Shown here: positions 8,566-18,103 of the stretch, piece by piece
Layout: each line of letters opens with the position of its first letter
Position numbering within the stretch: position 1 is the first letter of the stretch
Assembly: GCF_014201875.1 (NCBI RefSeq)
Contig: NZ_JACHFL010000022.1
Coordinates: 1 to 64,000, forward strand
Source: Deinococcus humi
GTDB taxonomy: Bacteria; Deinococcota; Deinococci; Deinococcales; Deinococcaceae
DNA: 64,000 nt
Direction of reading: 5' to 3'
Translations under genes and position numbers: made by a program
Notes under the pieces: model-generated
The model's input: only the letters and a program-made list of their open reading frames with translations
Databases searched by the model: none
Told to the model about the DNA's origin: nothing

Positions 8566-9651
8566 CTACTCCTCAATCAAATTGTTCAGTACCCGGTGCA
8601 GAGGCTGCACGACAGAGCGTATTCCGGCGCTGCCGTCCTCGGTCAGTCGCAGGAGCACCGCTGCGGTCATGCCCTGTTCTTCCTGTCCCGTCCGGTGCTG
8701 GAACGCCACCATGCTGGGGACGAGTTGCAAGTGATCCAACCCATACGGCAGATCGAAGCTCAGCTTCCCTTGAGCGTCTACTGGGGCGAGATCGAAATCG
8801 AAGACCAGGTGGCCCTGTTCTTTGTGGGTGGTGACCAGTGCATACACTTCTCCTGCCCGGCCCACACCATTTAGCCGGTAGTGGCTGCGGATGGCTGAAG
8901 GATACCAGCGCAGATTACCGGGATAGACGCGGTCCGGCTGATGTCCGAGCACCTCCGCGACGAAGGGACCGAAGAACCTGGCGTAGATGTTGTAGGCGTC
9001 CGTTGGCGCGGCTGCGGTGCCCAGCTGGAGGGCCACTGAACCGAGGTGGAGCACCGGATTGGTCCAGCCCTCCAACTGCACGGAGAGACCGGCATCGTGG
9101 GCCGCCTGGATCAGCAGGTTGGCGTCCAGGTAGGTCTTGTGGTTGGTGGTGTTCGGATACAGCGTGGGGAGGAGACCGGAGATTGGGAGGTTCGGGTAGA
9201 TCGTGACCGGGCGTTTGCCTTTCGGAAAGGTCAAGGTCCAGTGATCGACCGGCCCTTGCACGCTGACCCCTTCCTTCTGGAGCTGGGCCTTGAGGCTGTT
9301 GACCTCGACGTACTGCAAGCTGAGCTCGGGGATGGACGGGACCGGACCCTCGACCTGTGCCTGACTGTGCGGGAGCGTGAGGATCAGGGTGACACCGAGC
9401 AGGCCGAGCATGCCCAGCGAGGTGAGCCAGGAGACGGCGTGCACCTGGAGCAGTCCCCGGTTGACCGCGGTAGGTGCGCCGAGTTCGGCAAGCACCCGGG
9501 CCTCTGCGGCCTCTTCGCTCAGCCCGAACGCCTGGTGCTGGCGCATGCGTTCGTGGAGGTGACTGGACAATTCGGCCTGGACGGCGTGGCGGGTGGAACC
9601 GGTCAGGCCGCGGGTGGCCTGCCGGAGATAGCGTTCAGTCGCGCGGCTCAT
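8566..9651 (-). CDS. Permease-prefix-domain (HAAS-like) membrane-associated protein
   Basis: The first 60 residues (YLRQATRGL, then AELSSHLHERM and AEARVLAELGAP) match the helical permease-prefix/HAAS module that normally precedes membrane proteins and is genetically linked to PadR repressors. A single membrane helix follows at about residues 74-92. The remaining 265 residues are predicted outside the membrane and have no enzymatic motif I recognise. The start codon overlaps the stop of the PadR gene (ATGA), so the two are co-translated. By analogy with PadR/HAAS pairs, the regulator controls this partner in response to envelope or drug stress. The ligand is unknown. Confidence 0.65.
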   Translation of the reverse strand: MSRATERYLRQATRGLTGSTRHAVQAELSSHLHERMRQHQAFGLSEEAAEARVLAELGAPTAVNRGLLQVHAVSWLTSLGMLGLLGVTLILTLPHSQAQVEGPVPSIPELSLQYVEVNSLKAQLQKEGVSVQGPVDHWTLTFPKGKRPVTIYPNLPISGLLPTLYPNTTNHKTYLDANLLIQAAHDAGLSVQLEGWTNPVLHLGSVALQLGTAAAPTDAYNIYARFFGPFVAEVLGHQPDRVYPGNLRWYPSAIRSHYRLNGVGRAGEVYALVTTHKEQGHLVFDFDLAPVDAQGKLSFDLPYGLDHLQLVPSMVAFQHRTGQEEQGMTAAVLLRLTEDGSAGIRSVVQPLHRVLNNLIEE

Positions 9652-9974
9652 GCCTGACCCCCAAACGGCTGCATCGCGGCGGAAAAGGCCTGCCAGGCCT
9701 GCTGGCGGCGGGCAAGGTCGGTGCGGCCGGCTGGCGTGAGGTGGTAGTACTTGCGGGGGGGACCACCGGTGGGGCTGGGCTGGAGGTCAGCCATCAGGAG
9801 GCCCTGTTTTTCGAGGCGATGCAGGGCAGGATAGAGGGTGCCTTCCTTGAAGTGGAAGTGACCGGCGGTGAGGGCATGGACATGTTGAATGAGTTGAACG
9901 CCGTAGAGGGGGGCGTCCTTGAGGCTGGCGAGGAGAATGAGGTCGAGGTGGCCGCGAAGGGTGTTCTGATCCAT
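9648..9974 (-). CDS. PadR-family transcriptional repressor
   Basis: The 108-residue protein is a compact PadR: DQNTLRGHLDLILLASLKDAPLYGVQLIQHV forms the first helices, HFHFKEGTLYPALHRLEKQGLL the recognition helix, and PPRKYYHLTPAGRTDL the wing. ATG 9974 is chosen because AGAGGAG precedes it and family members start here. An upstream frame to 10094 would add unrelated sequence. Its gene overlaps the permease-prefix gene by 4 bases. A perfect dyad overlaps the predicted -10 of its promoter (see 9994-10033), which supports autorepression. Confidence 0.85.
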   Translation of the reverse strand: MDQNTLRGHLDLILLASLKDAPLYGVQLIQHVHALTAGHFHFKEGTLYPALHRLEKQGLLMADLQPSPTGGPPRKYYHLTPAGRTDLARRQQAWQAFSAAMQPFGGQA

Positions 9975-9993
9975 AGCACTCCTCTTGATACTT

Positions 9994-10033
9994 TGTATGT
10001 CTATACATAGCCACACAAGGTATGAAAAGTCAA
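9994..10033 (-). promoter_or_regulatory. padR promoter with overlapping operator dyad
   Basis: On the minus strand, TTGACT (10033-10028) and TATGTA (10009-10004) are separated by 18 bases, a sigma-A-like arrangement. The dyad TGTAT-AGAC-ATACA (10007-9994) overlaps the -10 element. TGTAT/ATACA half-sites resemble known PadR operators, so autoregulation of the PadR/permease-prefix operon is inferred. Confidence 0.6.
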
Positions 10034-10170
10034 CCTCACCATGTCGTGGTGCCGGCTCAGGTCTCTCGGTCCGCCGGGCGTCAGTGACTCCCAAATCCTG
10101 TCCCGAGGCTGAAGCCCGTCGCCCAATGAACAGGTCAAGCTCTAGGGAAGGGCGTCTGGAAAACCCCTGT

Positions 10171-10719
10171 TCAGCCTCCCGCGAATGACCTGGACGCAGC
10201 GGAGGGCAGCAGGTGGTTGCGGATCAGCAGGATCTGCCCCCGATGACTGAGCTCGTCCTCAAAAATATGGAACCAGGCCCAACGGAAATTCACCAGCGTG
10301 CCGTCAATCAAGGTGAACTCACGGTCAAGCCACGCATCATCACAATGCGCAAGTCGCTGCAAGCTGTCCTGGCGGACCTGCGCGAGCAAGGCCTCGTACT
10401 GGTTCAGTGTCCAGCCGGTGTACTGTTCACGCGCGGCGGCCCCCAACTGAAGGGCAGGGCGCCACTGTGTCTTCTCCTGAGCGGTGGGCTCGCGCCGCTC
10501 GAACGTGGCCACACTGTAGGCCCACTCCACAGCCGCGATATGCGCCAGGAGCGCACCGATGCTGTTGCCCTGTGCACCAGGTGCCCAGTCCAGCTGCGCC
10601 GGCTCAAGTCCGCGTACAGCGGCCAGTGTGGTTCGGCGGGTGTCCTGCAGCATCCCCACCAGGGTACCTATTTCAGGTGGAAATCCCTTCACGGGAGTGA
10701 GGCGGTGATCGGACGGCAT
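10171..10719 (-). CDS. DinB/DfsB-family metal-dependent protein
   Basis: The 182-residue protein has the four-helix-bundle pattern of DinB-like proteins. The expected metal-ligand histidines are seen in LLAHIAAVEW (helix 2) and in the C-terminal pair HIFEDELSHRGQILLIRNHL. Family members bind divalent metal, and some are bacillithiol or mycothiol transferases; Deinococcus paralogues are numerous and mostly of unknown role. The start ATG 10719 has no strong ribosome site. It stands alone between the PadR pair and the acetyltransferase gene. Confidence 0.75.
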   Translation of the reverse strand: MPSDHRLTPVKGFPPEIGTLVGMLQDTRRTTLAAVRGLEPAQLDWAPGAQGNSIGALLAHIAAVEWAYSVATFERREPTAQEKTQWRPALQLGAAAREQYTGWTLNQYEALLAQVRQDSLQRLAHCDDAWLDREFTLIDGTLVNFRWAWFHIFEDELSHRGQILLIRNHLLPSAASRSFAGG

Positions 10720-10954
10720 TGCTCAAGATATCGCCCTCATGCATGAATACACGCCGATTCTGCGTGATTTTTCCGGGGAACAAGTGCCCTTTTGGGTAAC
10801 TCCATTTACCGGAAGTCAGGCTGGCCTGAAGTAAGACATGGAACCGAAACCTGCGCTAGCAACCGTGTTAAGCAGGTTTCGGGCGAAATCTCAGTTCACA
10901 CTGGCTTCAAACATGTTCTTGCTCTGGCGTGATTGCTCTCGTAGCGCCACAAGC

Positions 10955-11773
10955 TCAGCCCCGCCGCGTCAGCGTCAACCGCGCGCCCACCAGCCTAAAG
11001 CCGGCCCGCTCCACATTGCGCTCGCTGCCGGTTCCAGGCGTGACGAAAACGCTGGCGAGGCTTGCACCGGCCGCTGCGGCGCCCTGCAAACGGTGGGCCA
11101 GCAGCGCGGTTTGCAGTCCGCGTCCCCGGAACTTAGGCAGCGTGGCGGTGCCGTGAAAGGCGGCGATGCCTTCGGTGACGCTCAGGGCAGCAGTGGCCGC
11201 AGGCGTACCGTTCACGTCTGCCACAAACAACTGAGTGCCTGGCGCGTGTCCCACCACCATCATGATCTTCTCCGTCCCTAGCCCGAAACCCTGTGCGGCT
11301 AGGGTTGCCCAAGCGTCGGCCTGTTCTTCTCGAATATCGGCAGGCTGCCAGGCAAAGTTGCCTGACAGATCATGAATGTAAACGTGCAGCACGTAATCTA
11401 GGGCGTAACTGCGTTCCCTCAGCATAGGCAGGACTGGCGACGCGAAGGCCGAAAGCAGATGCAGCGTGGTGGGCTGAGCGTGTCGGAGACTGAACGCCTC
11501 GAACTCCTCAAGTTCCGTTGGTGTGAACGGGCGGGTGCCGTTGTGCCAGCCGGTATCCACCGGCAAGTCTGGGCCAGCGTGAACAGCGGTTAGGGGGCCA
11601 AATCGCGCTGTCTCTCCTGTCTTCCCATAACGTGCATGGGCCGTTGTCTCGGCGTGGGCCAGCCGTTTCAGCAGCTCCGTATTCATCCCGTCAACCATAT
11701 CTCTTGAGGTCGTAACCTGCTCTATCCCTCCTATCGAAAGGGCAGCGCCCGTAATCATGGCCTTGACTTTCAC
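10955..11773 (-). CDS. GNAT-family N-acetyltransferase
   Basis: The acetyl-CoA-binding motif A is clear near the C-terminus: a strand (IAAFHGTATLPKFRGRGLQT) with the pyrophosphate loop FRGRGLQ and helix ALLAHRLQ, followed by motif B (NVERAGFRLVG). The N-terminal 140 residues form a second, more diverged domain containing AHAETTAHARYG, a pattern seen in GNAT proteins with a tandem layout. The substrate is unknown. The start is uncertain: GTG 11773 is the longest, with ATG at 11758 and 11698 as alternatives; an AGGAGGG at 11733-11727 is too far from 11698 to decide. Confidence 0.7.
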   Translation of the reverse strand: MKVKAMITGAALSIGGIEQVTTSRDMVDGMNTELLKRLAHAETTAHARYGKTGETARFGPLTAVHAGPDLPVDTGWHNGTRPFTPTELEEFEAFSLRHAQPTTLHLLSAFASPVLPMLRERSYALDYVLHVYIHDLSGNFAWQPADIREEQADAWATLAAQGFGLGTEKIMMVVGHAPGTQLFVADVNGTPAATAALSVTEGIAAFHGTATLPKFRGRGLQTALLAHRLQGAAAAGASLASVFVTPGTGSERNVERAGFRLVGARLTLTRRG

Positions 11774-12216
11774 TTCTCGGCGTCTAGTTAGGGTATACCG
11801 CCCGAGGGAAGACGGTAAGGCAGGCAGGTCAAAAATCTGCTGACAGCTCAGTGTGATGCCTTTTCGGTAAGGCCGTTTACCAGAAGCCAGACCCCAGAGC
11901 TAACTTCGGTTGTCCCTGGGGCAGGCCATTCGGCAACCTCACTGACCAGCAGCCTTCAGCCGTTCAGGCAGATCGGCTCTGAAATTCAAATGAGGTTGCA
12001 GAGCGTCTCTGGTCAAAAGACAGGCACTGCCGGGTTCCGGACCAGCGCTCCGCACCAGGGAACCAGAAGAGGGTTGCAGTGTGCGTTCCTCCAAGATGGG
12101 CCTCGTTTCCCAAGATAAACTGCGCTCATCTTGCCGTCCTCCCAGAACTCCGCCTGCCGTGACCTCGCTCCGCCCGGCACTGATCTTCACGTGAGGCCCC
12201 TGGGCCGCCCGCGCAC
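11774..12216. other. Intergenic region, 443 bases, divergent genes
   Basis: This gap lies between the minus-strand acetyltransferase and the plus-strand histidine kinase, so promoters for both are expected. No clear dyad, terminator, small ORF with ribosome site or RNA gene was found by eye. Confidence 0.4.
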
Positions 12217-14496
12217 ATGACGCAGACCCACGGGGAAGCCCTGGACCTCTTCGTGGCCTTCACCGAGGCCGCAGGCCAGATCACCGATCTCGACGACCTG
12301 GCCCATCTCGCGCTCGAGACCCTGCGGACGCTGATCCCCGGCGCGAACGTGGCCTTCACCGAGCGCACCCCCACCCACTGGCAGTTGCGGCAATGGACCG
12401 ACAACCTCGCCCCGGATCTGCTGGCGATGGCCCAGCAGCGCGGCTTTCCCCTGGAGACCCCGGTCTTCGCGGAGCTGGTGGGCACGGGGCAACCGAGCTT
12501 CGTGGATGGCTGGCGGGCCGCTGAACAGGCGGTGGCCCACACGGAGCAGTTTCAGGCCGTGGCGCACTACCCCATCGTTCAGGGCAGTGAAGTGGTGGCC
12601 GCCATCGGTCTGGCGGTGACCGATCAGCACGTCTGGACCGACCGTCAGAAGGCCATCGTCCGCTCGGTGGGCCGCAGTTTCTCGCTGCTCTACGAGCGCG
12701 TCCGGGTGACGGACGAGCTGCGCGTCCAGCAAAAAGAGGCTGAGGCCCGCACCCAGGTGCTGGAGCTGCTGGCGAACCTGACGGCGAAGCTGACCACCGA
12801 GGCCGACGATGAGGTGCTGATCCAACGCGCCCAGACCCAGGTGCTGGCCCTGTTGCCGCCCAGTCACGCCGCCTACTGGGAACCAAAGGGGAAACTGTGG
12901 CGGCTGGGCGCACACGTCAACGACGTGGGCAACGCCGAACTGATGGCGATGATGCGCGCGGGCGTTCCAGTGGGGCAGATTCCGACGCTCGATACCCCCT
13001 GGGAGACAGGAGAGGCACTGTGGCAGGACGATTACGCGCGTGACACCGACGTGGACGCTGAGCTGACCCAGCACGTCTATGCCGTGGCGTCCCTGCCGAT
13101 TGGTGTGGGGCCGGGGCAGCGGGGCGTGATCAACTTCTCGACGTTCGAGCCGCACCGCTGGAGCGCGCCCGAACGGGCGCTGCTGACCACCCTGGCGCGC
13201 GGCTTGTGGCTGGCCCTGGACCGCACGGCGGCCCTGCGGCGGCAGCGCGACGAGGCCCAGAAGCGCAGCCAGGCGCTGGAAGCCTTCGCGCTGCTCTCGC
13301 GCGACCTGGCGGCCGAGACGGACCGCTACGCCCTGATCCGGCGCGCACAGAAGATCATCCTCTCGCTGCTGCCCCCGGGTTCCAGCGTGTACTGGGAACT
13401 CGAGCACCACAGCTGGCGGCCCAAGACCCAGGTGGGCGAGTACGACCCGGTGATGCAGGCGTACCTGGAGGAGCATGGCCTGCCGGAAGACGCGCCCGGC
13501 TGCGCCGTGCCCTGGCGCAGCGGGGAGCCGCACTACCAGGACCAGTACGCGCTGGGCACGGACGTGTCCAGCGACATGCACGTTCCGGTGGACACCACAG
13601 CCATGCTGCCTGTGAGGGTGCAGGGCCAGCCCGTGGGCCTGCTGGGCATCGGCCTGTTCGGTGTGCAGCCGTGGACCTGGTTGGATCGGACGGTACTGGA
13701 AACAGCCGTTTCCAGCCTGAATCTGATGCTGGACCGCGCGCAGGGGGTGGCGGCGCTGGCCGAGCGTACCGCCGAACTGGAGCGGACGAATGCGGAACTC
13801 CAGACCTCCAACGAGGAACTCGAGGCATTCACCTACAGCGCGTCGCATGACCTGCGTACGCCCATCCGGCACATCAAGGGCTTCGGCGAACTGGCCCTCA
13901 AAGCGCTGCGGGACACGCCGAACCCCAGAGTCGAGCGGCACCTGGGGATCGTGCTGTCGGCGGCGGACCGCATGACGGCGCTGATTGACGCCATGCTGGT
14001 GCTGTCCCGGGCGGGGCAGGCCGAGCTGCATGTGCGTCCCCTGGCCCTGGACCTGCTGGTGGCCCAGGCACTGCGGGACGCGGAGATCGAGTTTCCGCAC
14101 ATGACGGTCGACTGGCAGATCGGCCCGCTGCCCACCGCACCCGCCGACCCAGTGACCATCCAGCAGGTGCTGACCAACCTGCTGAGCAACGCGGTGAAGT
14201 ACGCCGCCTCCGAACGCCCCTTGCAGGTACATCTGTGGGCTGAGGAACGGCCCGGCGCGTGGGCCATCCAGGTGCGGGACAACGGCGTGGGCTTCGATCC
14301 GCTGTACGCGGGCAAGTTGTTCGGGGTCTTCCAGCGCCTGCATCTACAAGAACAGTTCGCGGGGACCGGAATCGGGCTGGCCACCGTGCGGCGCATCGTG
14401 ACCCGGCACGGTGGGCAAGTCTGGGCCGAGGGCCGCCCCGGCGAGGGGGCCACCTTCGGCTTCACACGGCCCACCGGGCCAAGTCAGGTGAGATAA
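12217..14496 (+). CDS. Soluble sensor histidine kinase with three GAF domains
   Basis: The 759-residue protein has no membrane segment. Three GAF-like modules occupy about residues 10-165, 185-335 and 350-510; the second and third each carry a PPG/PPS..YWE segment and a conserved W-then-YA(L/R) patch, suggesting duplication. A coiled linker leads to HisKA, with phospho-acceptor His544 in SASHDLRTP, and a complete HATPase with N box NLLSNAVKY, G1 DNGVGFDP and G2 GTGIGLA. No bilin-binding Cys or PHY domain is evident, so the ligand is unknown. No response regulator is adjacent; it may signal to one elsewhere. The kinase core is the bacteriophytochrome-like type repeated at 37.5 and 58.6 kb. Confidence 0.85.
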   Translation: MTQTHGEALDLFVAFTEAAGQITDLDDLAHLALETLRTLIPGANVAFTERTPTHWQLRQWTDNLAPDLLAMAQQRGFPLETPVFAELVGTGQPSFVDGWRAAEQAVAHTEQFQAVAHYPIVQGSEVVAAIGLAVTDQHVWTDRQKAIVRSVGRSFSLLYERVRVTDELRVQQKEAEARTQVLELLANLTAKLTTEADDEVLIQRAQTQVLALLPPSHAAYWEPKGKLWRLGAHVNDVGNAELMAMMRAGVPVGQIPTLDTPWETGEALWQDDYARDTDVDAELTQHVYAVASLPIGVGPGQRGVINFSTFEPHRWSAPERALLTTLARGLWLALDRTAALRRQRDEAQKRSQALEAFALLSRDLAAETDRYALIRRAQKIILSLLPPGSSVYWELEHHSWRPKTQVGEYDPVMQAYLEEHGLPEDAPGCAVPWRSGEPHYQDQYALGTDVSSDMHVPVDTTAMLPVRVQGQPVGLLGIGLFGVQPWTWLDRTVLETAVSSLNLMLDRAQGVAALAERTAELERTNAELQTSNEELEAFTYSASHDLRTPIRHIKGFGELALKALRDTPNPRVERHLGIVLSAADRMTALIDAMLVLSRAGQAELHVRPLALDLLVAQALRDAEIEFPHMTVDWQIGPLPTAPADPVTIQQVLTNLLSNAVKYAASERPLQVHLWAEERPGAWAIQVRDNGVGFDPLYAGKLFGVFQRLHLQEQFAGTGIGLATVRRIVTRHGGQVWAEGRPGEGATFGFTRPTGPSQVR

Positions 14497-14593
14497 AGTT
14501 GACCCAAGCCGGGTCTGAGTGGATGCAAGGCGGAGATCAAGCTCTGTCAGACTAGGGTGCACCCCACCCAGCCTGACCGCTAGAAGTCGGAGG

Positions 14594-14619
14594 GCCATAT
14601 ATATGGCATGAAAAATGCC
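14594..14619. terminator. Possible bidirectional terminator between convergent genes
   Basis: A 14-bp palindrome GCCATATATATGGC (14594-14607) is followed by an overlapping small hairpin GGCAT-GAAAA-ATGCC (14605-14619). It lies between the 3' ends of the histidine kinase and PRC-barrel genes. The arms are weak and no long T-run follows, so termination is only suggested. Confidence 0.3.
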
Positions 14620-14653
14620 CCCTCCAGACAGAGGGAGCAAGTGGCAGGCGTCT

Positions 14654-16507
14654 TTAGTCCTGCGGCTTAGGATCGGTAGCGGGCGCCGTGTTAGCGGGGT
14701 TGTGTTGTGTCAGGTCCGGTTGGCTGTCCAGCGCGCCCTTGCCGTGCTCGTCGGGCCGGCTGTCCAGCGGGTTGATCTCCGGCGTTTCCTTGCTCACACT
14801 GTCCAGCAGAATGTCCAGCACGTCACCCTGGGTGGCCAGTTCCACGGCCTTGTGGGTCACGATCTCGCCCAGGTTGAGGATGATGGTGTCGTCCGGGGCC
14901 AGGATCACGCGGTTGACTGGACGGCCCAGGGCGTCCTTGATCTTCTGCTCGTGGGCCTTTTGCTGGCGCTCGTCCAGTGCGGTCTCGGCGTCCTCGCGAC
15001 GCTCGCCCAGCCAGCCCTTGGCGCGGTCCAGCAGAGTGCTGGCCCCGCTGGACACATTGTCCAGACCATCCGCCAGGGCGGTGCGGGTGTCGGTGCCGCC
15101 AGACTGGGACTGGCGTACACCCGTGGCCGCCAGCAACCGGTCCTCGACACCCAGATGCTGGGCACGTTCCAGGATGGCTGCCGTGACGATCTGCCCCTGT
15201 GCGGCCACCAGGCTGCCGCCCGAACTGCGCACTTCCGTCCTGGCTCGACGGCCAATCGCTGCTTCGGGACTGCTGGGGTCCACGCCGCCCCCGCGTCCAG
15301 CCTGCACCCTGCCCGAGATTGCCGCAGCCGTCAGCGCGCCCAGCTTGCCGGTCTGCTCGGCATGATCCGCCTGATACGCGGTGATCACCCCACCCCCATA
15401 GACGATGGTCTCGCCGGCGTCCGTGGTGACGTCTTGGCTGGCGGTCTTGCCCACCACGTAGGCCTTCTGGCGCTCGGCGGTGGCGCCGCGCATCTCCTCG
15501 AAGCTGCCCTGCACCCGGTCACGGGCCTGACCCGCAGACGCAATGATCACGCCGCCGGTGGCGTTGGCGGCCAGCGCGCCCAATTTTCCAGCCTGCTCGG
15601 CGCGTTCGGCCTGCTCGGCAGTGATGATCTGGCCCTTGATGACGATGGTGGAGCCGTCGTCGGCCTGCAAGTCATTGCCCGCCGCCTTGCCAATCACGTA
15701 GTCCTTCTGGCGCGTCCTGGACGCGTCGGCGATGTTGCCGTAGGCGTCGGAGATCACTCCGCCCGTCGCGGCCGTGGCCAGAGCCGTCAACTTGCCGTGC
15801 TCCTCGGCTTTCTGTGCCTGTTCGGCAGTAATCGTCTCGCCCTTGGTGACGATCACCGTGCCGTCGTCCAGGGTGATGTCGCCGCCCGCCGTTTTGCCGA
15901 TGGCGTATTCCTTCTGGCGTTCCTTGGTGGCGTCGGCGATGTTCTCGTACGCCCCCTTGATCGAGTCACCGGCGCTGCCCAAGGCACCCTTGAGGCCGCC
16001 CGGCTCCTGTTCCTGCATGGCATTCGCCACTGCGACCGGTACGATGGCGGTGTCTGCACCGATCTGCACATCATCGGGCGCAGGCACAAAGGTTCGTCCG
16101 TTACTCAGGTCCGAAAACAGGCCGCCAGTCGCCTCATAGCCTTCCACCTTGCCAGTCTGCTCGTCGAAGTACACGTCGGCGATCTTGCCCAGGTCCTGCC
16201 CGTCGGTGGTCAGCAGCGTCAGACCGATCAGGCTGATTTTGCTGTCCAGCACGTCGGCCAGACGGTCATCTTGTCGGGTGGTGGTGACGTGGTCCGCCGA
16301 GTCGATCATGATGGCGTCCTCTCCGATGGCGCGGATCATTTCGAAGGGCACCACCTTGGCCGCGCGGAACCAGCCGCCCTCATCGACCAGCAGGCCGAGA
16401 ACCTCGTTAGCCTGGTGATCGAAGATCAGGTCATGCACGCTGTCGATGTGCTGGCCCGAGTCGAGGGCAACGATCTGCCGCCCCAGAATGTCTTTGGCTT
16501 TAATCAT
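14654..16507 (-). CDS. PRC-barrel protein with five internal swivel-like repeats
   Basis: The 617-residue protein begins with two PRC-barrel domains (about residues 1-75 and 85-160; motifs [24 protein letters not shown] and [17 protein letters not shown]). From about 186 onward it carries repeats of roughly 65 residues built on RQK(E/D/A)Y.(I/V)GK, a DDGT.IV.KG hairpin and ITAEQA..AE..GKL. Three are strong (186-252, 256-321, 336-400) and two diverged (418-463, 513-571). No signal peptide is present. PRC barrels mediate interactions and occur in stress and photosynthesis proteins. GGAGGG lies 7 bases before ATG 16507. It follows a 44-residue membrane protein gene by 51 bases, probably in one operon. 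Confidence 0.75.
   Translation of the reverse strand: MIKAKDILGRQIVALDSGQHIDSVHDLIFDHQANEVLGLLVDEGGWFRAAKVVPFEMIRAIGEDAIMIDSADHVTTTRQDDRLADVLDSKISLIGLTLLTTDGQDLGKIADVYFDEQTGKVEGYEATGGLFSDLSNGRTFVPAPDDVQIGADTAIVPVAVANAMQEQEPGGLKGALGSAGDSIKGAYENIADATKERQKEYAIGKTAGGDITLDDGTVIVTKGETITAEQAQKAEEHGKLTALATAATGGVISDAYGNIADASRTRQKDYVIGKAAGNDLQADDGSTIVIKGQIITAEQAERAEQAGKLGALAANATGGVIIASAGQARDRVQGSFEEMRGATAERQKAYVVGKTASQDVTTDAGETIVYGGGVITAYQADHAEQTGKLGALTAAAISGRVQAGRGGGVDPSSPEAAIGRRARTEVRSSGGSLVAAQGQIVTAAILERAQHLGVEDRLLAATGVRQSQSGGTDTRTALADGLDNVSSGASTLLDRAKGWLGERREDAETALDERQQKAHEQKIKDALGRPVNRVILAPDDTIILNLGEIVTHKAVELATQGDVLDILLDSVSKETPEINPLDSRPDEHGKGALDSQPDLTQHNPANTAPATDPKPQD
14795..15952 (-). repeat. Five tandem coding repeats of about 65 codons
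   Basis: The coding repeats of the PRC-barrel protein lie at 15952-15752, 15742-15545, 15502-15308, 15256-15119 and 14971-14795. The first three are clearly homologous at protein level (shared RQK, GK, ITA.QA, AE, GKL and TGG positions); the last two are recognisable only by the beta-hairpin and helix spacing. They diverge in nucleotide sequence, so the duplication is old. Confidence 0.65.
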
Positions 16508-16558
16508 GGGTCACCCTCCAGAAGGTGAGGAGCGGAGGTGCCAGGAAAACGCAGGGGT

Positions 16559-16693
16559 TCAAATGAACCCCAGATTGAGGATGCCTTGCGGTTTCAGGTA
16601 CAGGAAATACGCCAGCAGGAAGAGGACGATGAGGATCAGCAGGATCAGCAGCCAGGTGCCGCCACCGCCACCAGTGCCTTTGAGTCGGGTCAT
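16559..16693 (-). CDS. Small single-pass membrane protein, 44 residues
   Basis: ATG 16693 is preferred because GGAGG lies about 5 bases upstream; a longer frame to 16753 has no such signal. The product has a short polar N-terminus with five consecutive glycines, one strong membrane helix (WLLILLILIVLFLLAYFLYL) and a short tail. It resembles the many glycine-linker mini-membrane proteins found near stress genes, but no family is named. It lies 51 bases upstream of the PRC-barrel gene on the same strand. Confidence 0.55.
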   Translation of the reverse strand: MTRLKGTGGGGGTWLLILLILIVLFLLAYFLYLKPQGILNLGFI

Positions 16694-17178
16694 GTTGCCT
16701 CCGGCCCAGAGTGTAAAGAGGCAAGACAGGCCATGGAAAACCAGGGGCACCAACGGCGCTTTGCTGAATCTTGAGGCTGCCTTTATGCAAGTGACCGCGG
16801 AGAGGGGTTGACGGCGGGGCGATCAGCCGCTGACATCAAGAAATTTCAGATTGTGCGCGAGGACGTTCAGGGCCACCCTCATTCGCAGGCTCAGATACGT
16901 CCTGACTTGCCCTCAGCGCATTCTGGTCCCTGCCGGGACAGAGAATGCCGATTCTATGCCCTTCCTGGTCTCTAACAGGGTTGATCCCGCCGTCTCAGCA
17001 CCGCAAAGGGGCAACGGCGAACCACCCAAAAGCCTGATCCTGACGTTCTGAGCTGAAGTTTTGTTTAAGACTGCGTGGCACTGGGCTCAATGCCAGCAGC
17101 ACTGCATGGCCCTCCGCTCACCCATAGTGGGCTGGTACACCGCCGCCTCCCAGACGGGAGGCGGTCTTCAGGAGACCT
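16694..17178. other. Divergent intergenic region, 485 bases, with 5' hairpin
   Basis: This region should hold divergent promoters for the small membrane/PRC operon and the YsnF-like gene. The only clear structure is a hairpin at 17143-17164, annotated separately. No RNA gene or short ORF with a ribosome site is convincing. Confidence 0.4.
17143..17164 (+). promoter_or_regulatory. Perfect 9-bp hairpin just upstream of a ribosome site
   Basis: CCGCCTCCC and GGGAGGCGG flank the loop AGAC. The hairpin ends 6 bases before the GGAG ribosome site (17171-17174) of the YsnF-like gene. No T-run follows, so it is probably not a terminator. It could stabilise the 5' UTR or tune translation. Confidence 0.45.
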
Positions 17179-18000
17179 ATGACCCAGATGAATCTCGTCC
17201 GTATGTCCGAGCTGGACCGTGACCACCAGCTCGATCTCAACAGCACCGGCGTCTACAACCCCCGCGATAACGACGCCTACGGCGCGAATGGCGAGAAAAT
17301 TGGCACTGTGCGTGACGCTCTGGTGCGGCCCACCACTGGTGAGATCCAGTACCTGATCGTCGATGTGGGCGGCTGGTTCTCCAGCAAGCAGGTCCTGATC
17401 CCGGTGGGCCAGGCCCGCTTCAGCGAGGACGGCGCGTATTTCGATGGGCTGACCAAGGAGCAGGCGAGTGACCTCAGCGAATATCAGGACGGCCAGGTGT
17501 ATGAGGCCGAGTCCCAGCTGGCCGACGAGCGGGTATTGCGTGCCCCAGACAGTGACGAGGCCACCTACCGCCGCGAAGCTTTTACCACTCCGGACACCCT
17601 GAAGCTGCTCGAGGAGCGGCTGATGATCCATAAAGAACGCTTCGTTGCAGGCAGCGTAGACGTGGGCAAGCGGGTGGAGACCCGTCAGCAGCAGGTCAAC
17701 GTGGAACTCGAACGTGAGGAAGTGGTCATCGAACGTCACGCGGTGACCGATGCCCGTCCTGTGGAAGGTGCGGTCCTCGGGGCCGACAGCCAGACCTTGC
17801 GCGTGGACCTGGAAGCCGAGCGGGCCAACGTCAGCAAGCAGACGTTCGTCACCGAGGAAGTCACGGTGGGCAAGCGAGAAGTGACTGACACCCAGACCGT
17901 CAGCGAAACCGTGGGCAAAGAAGTGCTGGAAGTGACCAAGAGCGGCGACGTACAACTGGATGGCGAGGGGCAACCCAGGACTGAAGAACGCAAGGCCTGA
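17179..18000 (+). CDS. PRC-barrel/YsnF (DUF2382) stress protein
   Basis: Residues about 15-95 form a PRC barrel ([20 protein letters not shown], then [19 protein letters not shown]). Residues about 145-255 are the YsnF/AvaK DUF2382 domain, with the repeated pattern EERL.I.KE(R)..[27 protein letters not shown] and [19 protein letters not shown]. No signal peptide. Proteins of this type are induced by general stress and desiccation in several bacteria; biochemical activity is not defined. The ribosome site GGAG and a preceding hairpin support the start. A membrane protein gene follows 103 bases later. Confidence 0.85.
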   Translation: MTQMNLVRMSELDRDHQLDLNSTGVYNPRDNDAYGANGEKIGTVRDALVRPTTGEIQYLIVDVGGWFSSKQVLIPVGQARFSEDGAYFDGLTKEQASDLSEYQDGQVYEAESQLADERVLRAPDSDEATYRREAFTTPDTLKLLEERLMIHKERFVAGSVDVGKRVETRQQQVNVELEREEVVIERHAVTDARPVEGAVLGADSQTLRVDLEAERANVSKQTFVTEEVTVGKREVTDTQTVSETVGKEVLEVTKSGDVQLDGEGQPRTEERKA

Positions 18001-18103
18001 ACTGGTGTTCGCTCAGGGGCCGGACCGTGATGTGCTCGGCCCCTCTGGTGCGCCGTCGTTTTCGTCTCTCACATGCCTGCCATGGATCTGAACAAGGAAT
18101 GCT

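Noticed and set aside
12187..14343. 718-codon open frame on the minus strand
   Set aside because: It mirrors the third codon positions of the three-GAF kinase; composition is His/Arg/Gln-rich without domains.
14615..16528. 637-codon plus-strand frame opposite the PRC-barrel gene
   Set aside because: Shadow frame; the minus strand has PRC barrels, repeats and a good ribosome site.
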